Positions 12,371 to 23,400 of a DNA stretch of 64,000 nucleotides are shown piece after piece (positions within the stretch are counted from its first letter, which is position 1; every line of letters starts with the position of its first letter). This DNA is from Apis mellifera (Eukaryota > Arthropoda > Insecta > Hymenoptera > Apidae), in the NCBI RefSeq assembly GCF_003254395.2, contig NC_037642.1, positions 1,148,501 through 1,212,500 of the forward strand, given 5' to 3'. A program made the translations under genes and the position numbers. A model generated the notes under the pieces. The model saw only the letters and a list, made by a program, of their open reading frames with translations, searched no databases and had not been told where the DNA came from.

Positions 12371-13480
12371 TCATTAAATTCGACAATCTTGAAAATTTCG
12401 CCCCCTCCTGTTACGCTTCTCATTCATTCTCATCAAAGCTTCATCCCCCCAACACCTCGAAGACACCCTCGTCCCCTCGTGATACGTAATTAACCAACAG
12501 TTATTCACGAAAACTCGGTCCCAACCCTGAAAGCAACCTGTATCAAGCTTCAGCCCATCTTCTTCATAGTCTACTACCGAAATCATACTTCGAATTACAT
12601 ATAAATAAACACTTCTAATAACGGAATAACGTTTAACAAGCTCGACAAGTCAGCATCACATTGAAAACGCGCCGGCCAGTAACACAGCCTCGTCTCGATC
12701 CAGCTCGATACTTGAAGCTTGTGTTTATGCCCCGGTCGAGCTGTCTGCCCGGCCTTCCTCCACCCGACGAATAATCCAAACCGCGCCTCTCCTCTTTGGA
12801 ATTGCAAATGCTACACGCCGGGGGTATATTTTAAAACGAGCGCCTCCCGATAATAGCCTCGGAATTTCATCGGCGCGGATATCCTCGCGCGGGTATCGTC
12901 TCGTCGCGGGGGGCATTCGAATGGTGGAGGGTTGGGGCGGCCCTCGATTTTGGTCAGCCGCCTCGCGAAAACTGAAAAAAAAACTTGTTTCCCGATTTTA
13001 CGCTCGCCTTGTTTCATACGGTAAGCTAGGAACAACGCTCGGGTTCCGCGCGTTGCCGCGCCATGATTTTATTATACTACCCCCCTCCCTCCCTCCTTTG
13101 CTCGATGGGGGGGGGGAGGGAGAGCGTCCATGGAACGGTTTGCGATTTTGCTTTCGGTTCTGGTTCCGCTCTTCGCTTCGGGGGAGGGAGGGGGTTGGGT
13201 TATTGTTGCGGACACCGTTTCACTTTTTCGATACGGTGTTTTCTTTCGGCAATGTGCAGTGTTGTAACGGTAGAAGTGCAGCGGTTTTTGGAATATTATA
13301 CACGCGGTGGCCATGGAAACTGGTGGGTTAACCATGGTATAATCGGAAGGGGAGTGATTTTGTGTAAAAGAAAGTAAATCGAAAGTATGGGGTAAAATTT
13401 TCTTCGTAACTCGGGGCGACTGTTTTCGAGAGAATGAAATTTATGCGTTCGTCGAATGGGGTAAAGGGATGAAAGGCTTG
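12370..13480. other. Large CpG-rich island, no supported gene
   Basis: One of the most G+C-rich parts of the window, with G runs near 13107-13116 and 13180-13195. Many overlapping open frames occur on both strands (such as 12921-13331 +, 13072-13335 -). Their Arg, Gly and Pro content follows directly from base composition. It is a candidate CpG-rich regulatory or promoter island, but I cannot place a start site. Confidence 0.4.
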
Positions 13481-15797
13481 TTTTTTATACGTAAAAAATA
13501 AGTAAATGTATGTAAATTTTTTTTATTTTATACGAAATATAATTATTATGCTTTGAAAAAGTTTATTGGTTGATATTGTTAGTTTCTTTTCGAGTTATGT
13601 CGCAAAATGTTTGATAATTTAAAATGCAGCGGCAAAAAAATGATTAATATTTTATAATCGGTTTTTGTATCATTATAATATAGATGAATAAAAAAATAAA
13701 AATAAATAAAAAATTCTCTACAAATTAACAAATTTATAATATTATGGAAATAAAAATCCTTTTTAATAAAAAATTATTATTTTTATAAAAATAAATATTA
13801 AATTGTTCATAATAAATAATAACGATAAAAATAAATAATTTAATTTTTAATCGATGTTCTTAATTATATTTCTTTGTAACTTACTTTTTTCGTTCAAATT
13901 TATATTTATTGTAATCAAAAATATACAATAAAACAGAATATTAACTTATGATAATGAATTAAATTTCATATTGTTTTACGAACTAAATTTCTATGAATAT
14001 TTTCTATAATTGAACGCGAAATTTATTGTTTCTTTTAATTAAAATGGTCGAAACTTGTAATTTCTTGTAATTCCGAATAAACAATTGGTTTAATGTGATA
14101 TCGATATTCTAATGAATTTGAAATACTGAAATATTTAAAAAATTATTAATATTGATTTGTAAATACACAACATAAATAACAAAGGCGAATGATCTGTTAC
14201 AAGCAATGATATTTGTGGATGAATTTTTGATATTTCTAATTTAATAGAAATTTTAAAAAATTTTATGTACTATTATTTTATTTTACTCATTATATTCTTC
14301 ATATTTTATAGTCTATAATTTAGTAAATATAGAGAATTCAAAATGAAATAATAAAAAAATAAAACTAGAACAAAGATCGTTTGTAATTATAGTTAAAATA
14401 TGTTCAAATTTTAAAGTAATATTTGCATATTAATTCCATTAGATTTATTTCTCTTAATTTATTTTACAAATATAAAATATGACATTAAATTTTACTTTTT
14501 CAAATGTCATGTTATTAACTCGAAAATGAATATAATTTTCAATATTCTAAAGCAGAGAAGAATGTTGTGTATCTGTTTTATAATGTATATTAATAACAAA
14601 AGCGAAAGAGGAGAAGAATGGATGTACTGTTTAATGTAAAATGTGTGCGTATGAACTTCAAAAATTGATTAGTTGAAATAATTGTATTATGACTTTTATA
14701 CTTGATTAAGTCATAAAAGAAAATAATTATTTTGTTTCTTTAATTTTATGATTATTATGATTTAATTTATGAAATGAAAGTAAATTATTATTTTAAATTA
14801 TTGTTACAAAATCTTTACATTAATTCTGTTCTATTGTTGATAAAAGAATGAAATTCCAATTAACTTCAAATGTAATTCCATAATATTTTATTTTTTAATT
14901 TAAATCAGGAGATTGACATGGCCATTTGATTACGTTAATATTTTACGTAAAATATGTTTAAAATAATTTAAATCAAGATTATTATTATATTAAAATAATT
15001 ATTCTCTAAAAGTTATTTAAAAAAATTTTATTTATTTATTTAATAAATTCATATTGTTCATATTCAATATATAAACTGTACAAGACATTTTAGATATATT
15101 TTAATAAATAATATAAAGTAATTTTGTAATATTTTGTATTATATGTATAAAATAATTATTTGATTTCTTAATCTTTTCAAAATTAACGTAATAATAGGTA
15201 AAAACAATACATTAATTAATAATGCATAATACAATATTACGTTTCAAATTTTTATTAATTTTTATATGAATTTTAAAAATGTTTTTCTAAAATTATTTGA
15301 TGTTTGATATTATTGATACATGATAATATTCTATTAAAGGTGAAATTATGTATATTTGTAATTTGTAAATTATTAATCATATTTTAAATATTAGATTCAA
15401 TTTATTTTTGATTAATTCATAATTATATGGCATGCCATTATAATATTGTATTCATTGCTATAATTAATTTTTATCGTTTTAAACAGTAAATTAAATACAA
15501 AATAAATTGAGCTTAATTTTCAAAATGAAATTCTATTCCTCTCCAATAGACTTTTTCTTGATAATATCAGAAAAAATTTTTTTCTTTTTCATATAGAAAT
15601 TTGGAATGAATATGCTATATTATCTTATATTTTAAAATATATCAATTTATCTGTTAAATTACATGAGTAAAAAGAGATCCTGTACAACTATGAATTATAA
15701 AATTAATTATAAAAACAAAATTTTTTAAACGACAATTATTAATCAATGAATTTGTTAGTCAGTTGGTTTTTTCAATGTGCATTTTACGAGGGTACAG
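13480..15797. other. AT desert
   Basis: Strongly AT-rich, with no open frame of note, no inverted repeat that stands out and no microsatellite of size. This is the left flank of the structured-RNA block. Confidence 0.6.
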
Positions 15798-15801
15798 AAA
15801 A
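15798..15801 (-). terminator. TTTT, possible Pol III terminator
   Basis: AAAA on the + strand is TTTT on the - strand. It is the first T4 met when the structured block is read on the - strand from about 16224. T4 runs are common in this AT-rich DNA, so it matters only because the preceding 420 bases have none. Confidence 0.3.
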
Positions 15802-16230
15802 TGATTGATTTGGTGCTGCTTTTTTTGGTGGACAGATTATAATGATTCTCCAATATCTTCCGTTAAGATATTTCTAGTAAGGGTGATGATTCCACCCTTA
15901 AGGATGAAACTTAATTATTGGAGAACGTGAAGATAGTTATATAGAAGCATAGTCTGTGGAACAGAAACTTCTGTTTTGGGGTGGAAATTGGTTGATGAGC
16001 TCGTTTTCTGAGTAGTAATGCGAGTTTAACGTGCCAATTCAGTAATGCCTGAATGTCTGGGTTGGATTCGTTTAGGTTCGATACTAAAGTTGTCTGTAGG
16101 CATGTTAGGTAGGTCAGTTCTTAGGCCTAGGGGATAACGAGCTCTAATATAGCTCTTGAACAGACTTATTCATCTTCGCGTAATTAATGGTAGGACATAA
16201 ATTCTTTCTCTTCTTCCTGGTAGGAAAATA
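15798..16230 (-). ncRNA. Candidate structured non-coding RNA (telomerase RNA is one hypothesis)
   Basis: This compact block is visibly richer in G+C than the AT desert around it and is full of perfect inverted repeats. They are 15846-15854/15917-15925 (9 bp), 15852-15859/15865-15872 (8 bp, sharing three bases with the first), 15878-15885/15893-15900 (8 bp), 15951-15957/16160-16166 (7 bp), 15960-15965/15970-15975 (6 bp), 16037-16042/16049-16054 (6 bp), 16071-16075/16084-16088 (5 bp) and 16139-16143/16151-16155 (5 bp). A 10-position helix, 15925-15934/16172-16181, abuts the first stem. It has one G-U on the + strand, which becomes one A-C mismatch on the - strand. Pol III-like signals favour the - strand: no TTTT inside the block, TATAAAT upstream and TTTT at the end. 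The + strand has three internal T runs. Wobble pairs slightly favour the + strand. No long open frame crosses it. Ends are inferred from the signals, not measured. Confidence 0.5.
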
Positions 16231-18600
16231 ATATTTAATCATCGTTTAAGATTTATATCTTTCGACTTGTTTCGACATTTATTAATTTCAATTAAATTTT
16301 CAGCGTTATAAAATTGATATAGATTTTACAAATGCATTATTTGACTATTAATTATTCAGATAAAAAGAAGATGTAAAGCGATCTTTGCTATTTTCTTCGC
16401 GATTTTAATTATAATTCCAATTATAATATTTCCAAAAATTTCTAATTTTTCTGATTTTAAAAAGAAATCTTAAGTTGTCCAATTTTAAAAAGTTATTTCA
16501 TTTTTCGAATACTTTTTTTTTTTTCTTTAACTAGAAATTTGTATGTATATGCAAATAATTTAAAATTAATTTTTGTTAATTTATTCTCCTTATTATAATT
16601 ATTTTTATCTGAAAAAATATATATGAATAAACTATTATGATATAAATTAAATAAAAATTTATAATTCAGGTTAGAAATATTTTCATTTAAAAAATAAATA
16701 ATAGATCAGATGTGATGATATAAATTATTATTATATATACAATATTTATAATTTAAAATATAATATTTATAAATATTTATAATTTATACAAATTTAAATT
16801 TTTATTAATACATGGAATTGAGATAAAAATCTGTTTTTACTTTTGTTTTGTATATTTTGTATTGTTTTTAAGTATGATATTCTGTAGATTTTTGAACATT
16901 TAAGTTTCAATATGTATAAATATTTTCAAGAATTTTATTGTTAACTTAATAAAGAAGGATCAATAAAATATTTAATTGAAATTAATAATGAATTTAATTA
17001 GAATTTTTACAAGATTTTGTGTTATATATCCTGCTTGTAATTTTTTGATTATAGTTTTTTAAAATATCTATCTGTTGGTTATTCTTGTTGAATCTTTCAA
17101 GATCAAAAATTTTAATTTTATTTTTTTAATTTAGAAATCAAAAAAGTTTCTTAATTTTTTCAGAAATGTTTTTCTTATAATTATTTCAATTAATTCAATT
17201 AATTCAATAAAATTGTTCTCTTTTTCTTTTAAAATTAAGGTGTTTATATTAATCAATTTTATTTAAATCAAATTTATTTTAAAAAATCTATAAATTCATA
17301 TAATAAATAAAATATTTTTGCGATATTATTAACTTATTATTTTGTAATTATTTCTTATATGCAATATTATAATAATATCAATATTAAAAAATATTGAACC
17401 TCGATAATCTTAAATTTTGAAAATTTAAAAAATTTTCGAGTTAAAGAGATTTTGATTTATCGAAATTTTTAAGTAAAAAAATTAAAAGCTTTCTATGAAA
17501 GTTAACAATTTTTCAATTGTTACGACTTGAAAGAAAGAAAAATTTGATATTGAATCATTATTATATAAATACATAAACATAATCATAAGTTTGATTAATT
17601 TTCATGGATATTCATCGATCGAAGATGTAAGAATATTAGGTTAAGTTTTCGTTTTATGTTATTGAGATAATCCAAACAGTGAGAGATATGAGACAATATC
17701 GAACGATTGGTTTACGACATGTTGTGGCACATATCTATAAACTTCGAATAACAGAGATACCGACGATAGAACTTCGACTTATAGACGTAAACTTCGATTT
17801 GTAGAGTCCTAAACTCAATTTACAATGGTAAAATAATGCATTTGGATACGTGGTAAATAATTCGAGATAGTAAAGAAAGTTAGTAGGAAAATAAGTTTTA
17901 TTTCGATTTATAAAAGTTTTCGAACCGGAGCAGAAGAAAATGAATAAAATTGTAGTTTTATAAAAATTTTCGAGATGTATCGAATAAACAAATTATTATT
18001 AAATCTATATTTAATCCATATTAAGAATAAAAAAATAAAAAGAATAAAAGAATAAAAATATAAAATGAAATCCAAATAAAGAAAACTTTAACACCTCAAA
18101 CTTATAATTTTTAATTATTAAAGCAAATTATTTATCAGATAATAATATTTATAATAAAAATATAAAATAAAATTAATGTACGCTATATCATATTATCTAA
18201 AACGATGAAATTCTTCCGTTTCTTAGTTGATACAGATTTTATATGCCTATCTATTATATTCTTCTTAACAATATATGCAAATTAACTCTTCACTATTTTT
18301 TTCTTCATCAACTTTTATTTTTTATCTATACTATTATTAATAGATATCCAATTTTACCATATAATGCTCGAATTCTATTATCTTTCATTAATAATTATAC
18401 GCAAAAATAAAAATTTTCGAATAACTCATCTATCAACCGAATATAAGATCAGAAAATCCAAAACTCCAATAATTCTTTACTCGTTTATAACAAAATGTTG
18501 TCGACACACGTTCCAATATAGCAAAAAAAAACAATCATAAAATGACCATAGGATTTTTTTTAATTAGTCACAAAAGTATCCAATATATACGATTTATACA
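16231..18600. other. AT desert
   Basis: Strongly AT-rich right flank of the structured block. I see no open frame, repeat array or palindrome worth naming. 17600-17830 is slightly G+C-richer without other signal. Confidence 0.6.
16251..16257 (-). promoter_or_regulatory. TATAAAT, possible Pol III type 3 TATA box
   Basis: ATTTATA on the + strand reads TATAAAT on the - strand. It lies roughly 25-30 bases upstream of the inferred 5' end of the structured block. A proximal sequence element would be expected near 16275-16300, but I do not know the bee consensus well enough to call one. TATA-like strings are frequent by chance here. Confidence 0.25.
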
Positions 18601-18612
18601 GATTTCCCCTAT

Positions 18613-19008
18613 ATGTCCCGATTCCTCGAAAACGAAAGAGAAAAAGAGAGAGAGAGAGAGAGAGAAAGAAATCCTCGTGCCATAAAACGGTCGTACGGGG
18701 AGCTGGGCCAATTTCTAGATTGGCCAGAGCCTGTACAAGAACGGCGCAACGAGAGGAAACGGTCGCCTATTATTCACGAAGCGATGTCGTCCGCGCTGAG
18801 CGTAATTGTGCATATTTTTGTCGCATCTGCGCTGTCGCTCACCGGAATGGCCGATGTCCAATTGTCTCCTTACGAGCCGCCTAAGAGCCAATTTCGGCTC
18901 TTCGTTAAAGCTATCGAATTTGGCCGCTGTTGCTCGAATTCCTCGTCTCGGTCGCCGCGATTCCGCGACACGGATACACGTGTACACACAACGAGCAGAA
19001 GCAATTGA
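18613..19008 (+). CDS. Doubtful open frame in a CpG-rich island
   Basis: A 131-codon frame begins MSRFLENEREKERERERERN, in which the Glu/Arg stretch is the (AG)n repeat. In the middle is a short hydrophobic run, SALSVIVHIFVASALSLTG, which could pass for a membrane segment. The end is Ser/Arg-rich. Overlapping frames on both strands are open over the same DNA, as expected from its CpG content. No acceptor or donor frames it. I think it is probably chance, but the hydrophobic segment keeps it listed. Confidence 0.12.
   Translation: MSRFLENEREKERERERERNPRAIKRSYGELGQFLDWPEPVQERRNERKRSPIIHEAMSSALSVIVHIFVASALSLTGMADVQLSPYEPPKSQFRLFVKAIEFGRCCSNSSSRSPRFRDTDTRVHTTSRSN
18645..18664 (+). repeat. (AG)n microsatellite
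   Basis: Ten AG dinucleotides at the left edge of the 18600-19170 CpG-rich island. Confidence 0.9.
18883..18902. other. Perfect 7-bp hairpin
   Basis: AAGAGCC (18883-18889) and GGCTCTT (18896-18902) are exact complements around a 6-base loop, AATTTC. It resembles the histone 3' stem-loop in size, but the stem order is wrong and no histone gene is present. It may be a chance or protein-binding palindrome. Confidence 0.4.
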
Positions 19009-19169
19009 GCCGAATTCTCGTCTTCCTTTGTCTCGAGACGCGCGGATCCGAACCCGAGAATGAATTTAAACCTGCACGCGAAAGGAGCATCATTTGTTTC
19101 AACGCGATTCTAATTTCTTTGAAATTTAATCACATGGTCGTTAAGATTATTTGGAATTTAACGAGGAAT

Positions 19170-22100
19170 TAATTGGAGAAGGAATCGGATTGAGAGATAT
19201 TTTGAAATGGGGAAGGTGTATGATGAGTAGAAAGCTTTTCCTTCGATATTTGTTTGCGAGTTTTTAGGAAGATTTGAAATATTATTTTATATGATATATT
19301 TTAGTGTAGAATGTTTATATTATGATTTTATTATAATTTTTCGATTAACAATTCTTGAGATTATAGAGTTCAAATGTTTTTGAAAATGATATAATAATAT
19401 TTGTAGATAGGTTGCCAAACTTTAATAGCATAAAAATGGTTTCTTTCTGTAATAATGTACCAAAATTTGCTCATCTATTTTTTTGATGTTTTATATTATA
19501 CATTTATCGATTGCATTCTTTTCTTGTCAACAAAAAAAAAGAAATAATGTTATTAAGACACTTAACAAAGAATATAAAATGATGTTAAGAGAACAATGCT
19601 ATTTTTGAGAAAAATATTTAGAGGATCTTTGAGATTGTATATTTCTTAGAACACTTCAGTTTGGTTTTCAATCAATTATTTTACATTCGAGGAAATTTAT
19701 GACAAAAAATCATGGATCTATTTTTTTAATTTTTAAAATACATTTTTTAAAAAAATGGATTCTATGCGTGACATTTGTCTCCAACTTGAATCGAAGAATT
19801 TTCTTTTTTGACTATAATCAGAAAGGTGATTCACGGTATTATTGGCTGGTCTATGCCTCGAATTCTTTGATGAGTTCTTTTTTTAAAATAGAAAAATTAG
19901 AACTTTCGAACTAAAGAACTATTTTAGCAGTTTGCAAAAATAACTTTTTCGATCATCGAATATATCGAACTATTAGGACTCATTGATCGATTCTGAACTT
20001 ATAGAACTTATAGAACTTTTGAACTTGATAGAATTTATATTTAATTCATATGTGGATTTGTATCAAATTTACATATGAATTTTGCACTTGAACTTTATAA
20101 TATATTAAGTTTATCACAATCTAGTTCCACGAAGAAACTATTATATATTTAAAGAATTCAAAATGTACAAAAGCAATAAACAATACAAGACATTTTACAA
20201 TTATTTATTTCAAATAACACGTTATAATTAAAATTGAAACAAATTGAAACACTGTTTTACCAAAACTGGATAAATCGTAAAAGGAACATCATCCTTTAAA
20301 TCCATGATTCGCATTATCTTCTCGAAATCTTCTTACAGATGCGTGAAATCCGATGCTTTATCAAATAAATTTGTATCCTCGTTATTGACTGTCACGTTCA
20401 TTCTTCTCCACCGAATTGACGAATTTTCTTCGAGATTTTCGCGCTATTGTCCTATTGAAAGTGACAGAGGGATAGGATCAGGAGAAGATGGAAGATTTAT
20501 CGCGTTTTCGAAAGAATTGTGCACCCTCCTTTCTCGAAAAGAGAGGAATAATCCATATCCCTTTCGTTGCACGATAGTATCAATTTCATTGTTGATAAGG
20601 GTCGTGTGTTATCTCGTTTCGTAGTCAAACGCCGTGAATATGCGTTGTGAATTCGAAGGTATTGCAGTTCTCTGTAAAATTATTAACGATGATGTTGACG
20701 TTTGTCGCGACAAAGTCGATGATTTCTTTGAAGGATGTTGATTATCGATGGATTGCAGATGTTTATAAAAAAATCTATAGAAAATTTAAATGTAGATAAT
20801 TTATGCTATAAACGAGATCAGGAAGAATTTATGCTCAAAATGATAGAATATGTAAGATAAATTTTTTATTGGCATTTAATTAAATATGAACTTAATACTT
20901 CTTTATTTATTGAATTTTCTTTTGTGATTTTTCAAATTTTTCTCGTAGACAAACATAATAAAAGAATTTAAAATATTCTTTTTATTTGAATTAGATTAAA
21001 AATTAGACCATAGTGTTCTTAAAGCGTTTCAAAATATTAATTTAGCCTCATGAATGGATGTTATAAAATTTTGATAAAAAAGAATTTGACTAAACTGCAC
21101 AAAAAATTTCATTAATGTCACATTTTTTCCTATATATTAGAAGTATCAATGTATGTAATTAATATATATATGATATACAAAAATATTATGAATTAAAAGA
21201 CATTGAAAAATATGATCTAATTCTATATTTGGTGTATAATTAATAATCTAACACGTCAAATATAAAAAATATTTTTTCAAATTTCCCAAACGAGAAAAGA
21301 AATTTCTACGACAATATATATTTGCACATACATCCATAATCTAGTGATTATTCGATTATTTTATTATGTAACAAATATTTTTCGAAATTTTTTTTGTTTG
21401 TGAAATTTTCTTCACCGACTATTTTATTGCGAATAACGTTTTCTTCTTTATTTCAAGCATATACAAAATGATAATTTTAAGAACAAAGAAAAGATTATAA
21501 AAAATTTCAAAAATTCAAATTCGAAAGTTCATCGTGCCATAAATGTATACTGGAATAGGTTGTAAATATACAATATAATTGCATCTTTACATATGAATAA
21601 ATTACGAGTGGGTTGCTACGGAGACAAACTGTATGTTTGTCCCTTCATTACCTCTGAGTAAATACAAGTCGATTTTAATTACGGCCTCGTTCGTGCAATT
21701 ATATCTCTTCTTGCTTGTTATTTACTTGCAAGCTCACTTACACCAACTTTCTTGCCGATGGTTTTAAAGTCATAGTTGTTTTCTTAATCTTTTCAGCTTT
21801 TTAACTTTTGCATCTTTCATCGAGGATCATTCAAATGGATAAAAGAATTTTTTTTTTGACATATGTCAAGCCGTTTTCTAATTAGAAGGTAAACAATCTT
21901 CGTGTTTTTTGGGAGAATGTTTGATGATAATAAGGTAATTTCTTATCGTGCTTTATTTTATGTTTAAATCTTGAATTTATGAATACTCTCGTTGTAAACT
22001 TAATCCTTAATTATTATAGCCGTTGAAAACTCGTAACTACATCTTTTTAATTATGATTTTAATAATGACTTTTCAGTTTATGAGCTGATTTCTGTATTCC

Positions 22101-22600
22101 TCTTAATAGTTTTATGAATTTTCTTCATAAAAAATGTAAAAAGAAATTAGCAAACTAGAAAAAAATAGACTGGGGACTTACAGGAAAAAATTACATTTCT
22201 TTCTTCCTTCTTTAACAAGAAGAAAAGTTAAAATCAATAGATATTCAGTTTATTATATTGAGATATCAATAAAAATAATTATAAAAAATTATGCTATTTT
22301 AATTACGCTAAATATAGGACAAAACGTTTGTTAGAATGAATAAAAAATGGCATACTTATTAATAAAATGAAAACACATTAAGTGGGAATTTAATTAATTG
22401 AAGATACTCTGAATAATTAAAAGATACTATAAATAAGAATATATTTCGCAATAAGATGATCAAGAAATGTTTTCACATGTTATTTAATACTTTATATCAC
22501 ATCACATGAAAGTTTCATTGAAAAGAGAAGTTTCGCAATAATTTTCATAGCACAATAATCATATCGCTCGAGCTCGGATAGACTTTTGATCTTGATTCCA
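19170..22600. other. AT-rich spacer with G+C-richer patches at 20290-20760 and 21600-21800
   Basis: Mostly AT-rich. The frame at 20304-20624 (+) is Ser/Arg/Ile-rich and without motif. The patch at 21600-21800 contains a 7-bp hairpin, described separately. I see no gene. Confidence 0.5.
21623..21641. other. Perfect 7-bp hairpin beside an X-box-like sequence
   Basis: GACAAAC (21623-21629) and GTTTGTC (21635-21641) are exact complements around TGTAT. The adjoining GTTGCTACGGAGAC loosely resembles the RFX X-box, two GTTGC-like half sites, but the right half is degenerate. It may be a regulatory site. Confidence 0.3.
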
Positions 22601-23400
22601 TACATTCTAACTAGTTCACCACCTTTATTATTAAAGGTTTCATTTTTTTCTTTTTTTTAATCGCTTTAGTTACAACACATAGACACGCTACCAACGAGCT
22701 GCCATATACTTTCACCCGAACAATGCAAGGCCAACCACTTGGCCATCGCCTTCGAACAGTTTCCTTCCCTTTCTCGATACTCTTAATAACGCGCCGCAAC
22801 AGATAGGATCGGAGGCCGGCATGAAATTCCATTTTTCCATTGAAACGTTTTGCGCGGGTTATTAAGCTATCTGCCATTATCAGTCAATTATATCGCGTGT
22901 TACTTGCTTGCTTTATCACCGCCACGATCGATACCCTTACCTTCTCTCTCCCAATTCCAAAAGCTGCGTGCCTCGATCCACCTCTCCCCCCCCGCTTCCC
23001 GTTCATTCCTCTAACAAGACGATTCGCGGATTAAGCCCGGGATTCTCGGAGACTCGCGATACCATCGCCAAGTTTCCGCTCGTTTCGCCTCTCGAGCGAA
23101 ATTGTACGAGTGAGGTGAGCGAGGGAGGGGTAAAGGTTAAGGGCTGATAACATCTCCGGAATTCTGCCCCTCGTCGATATTTCTCACGGACGCGCCTATT
23201 ATCGGCTCCCTCTCACCGCTTTTCGCACCGACTCGCTCTTCGCGCCCTCTTTACCCTCCCCCTTATCTAATGTTTATGGACGAGGGCGATCCGTTGTGTA
23301 TAGCGGCAGATCGCTCTTTAAAACGAATTTATTCACCTGGCCTTTCGTTCGCCATCTTTTCGAGTTCCAAGTATTAGGATTCTGACGGCTTTTGAAGATG
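22600..23400. other. CpG-rich island, no supported gene
   Basis: G+C-rich with C runs near 22984-22992 and a GAGGTGAGCGAGG motif near 23110 that could be a splice donor. No open frame entering it has coding character. Frames at 22611-22877 (-), 22840-23034 and 22908-23147 (+) are Arg/Pro/Ser-rich. Confidence 0.4.

Noticed and set aside
12921..13377. Overlapping open frames of 70-136 codons in the 12.4-13.5 kb island
   Set aside because: Frames are open on both strands at once and their residues follow base composition, including poly-Gly/Pro from G and C runs.
16071..16088. tRNA or tRNA-like T arm (GGTTCGATAC)
   Set aside because: The loop is T-loop-like, but no acceptor, D or anticodon stems can be placed at the required distances.
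15798..16230. RNase P RNA on the + strand
   Set aside because: AGGTCAG followed by GAACAGACT is reminiscent of conserved parts of the eukaryotic RNA, and helix 15951-15957/16160-16166 resembles P4. But only 16 bases separate the would-be P1 and P4 5' strands, leaving no room for the universal P3 domain. A covariance search would settle it.
15798..16230. 7SK RNA
   Set aside because: The conserved GATC-containing 5' hairpin of 7SK is absent. No GATC occurs anywhere in the block.
18883..18902. Histone 3' stem-loop
   Set aside because: The stem sequence is in the reverse order of the histone consensus, the loop is six bases and no histone reading frame is nearby.
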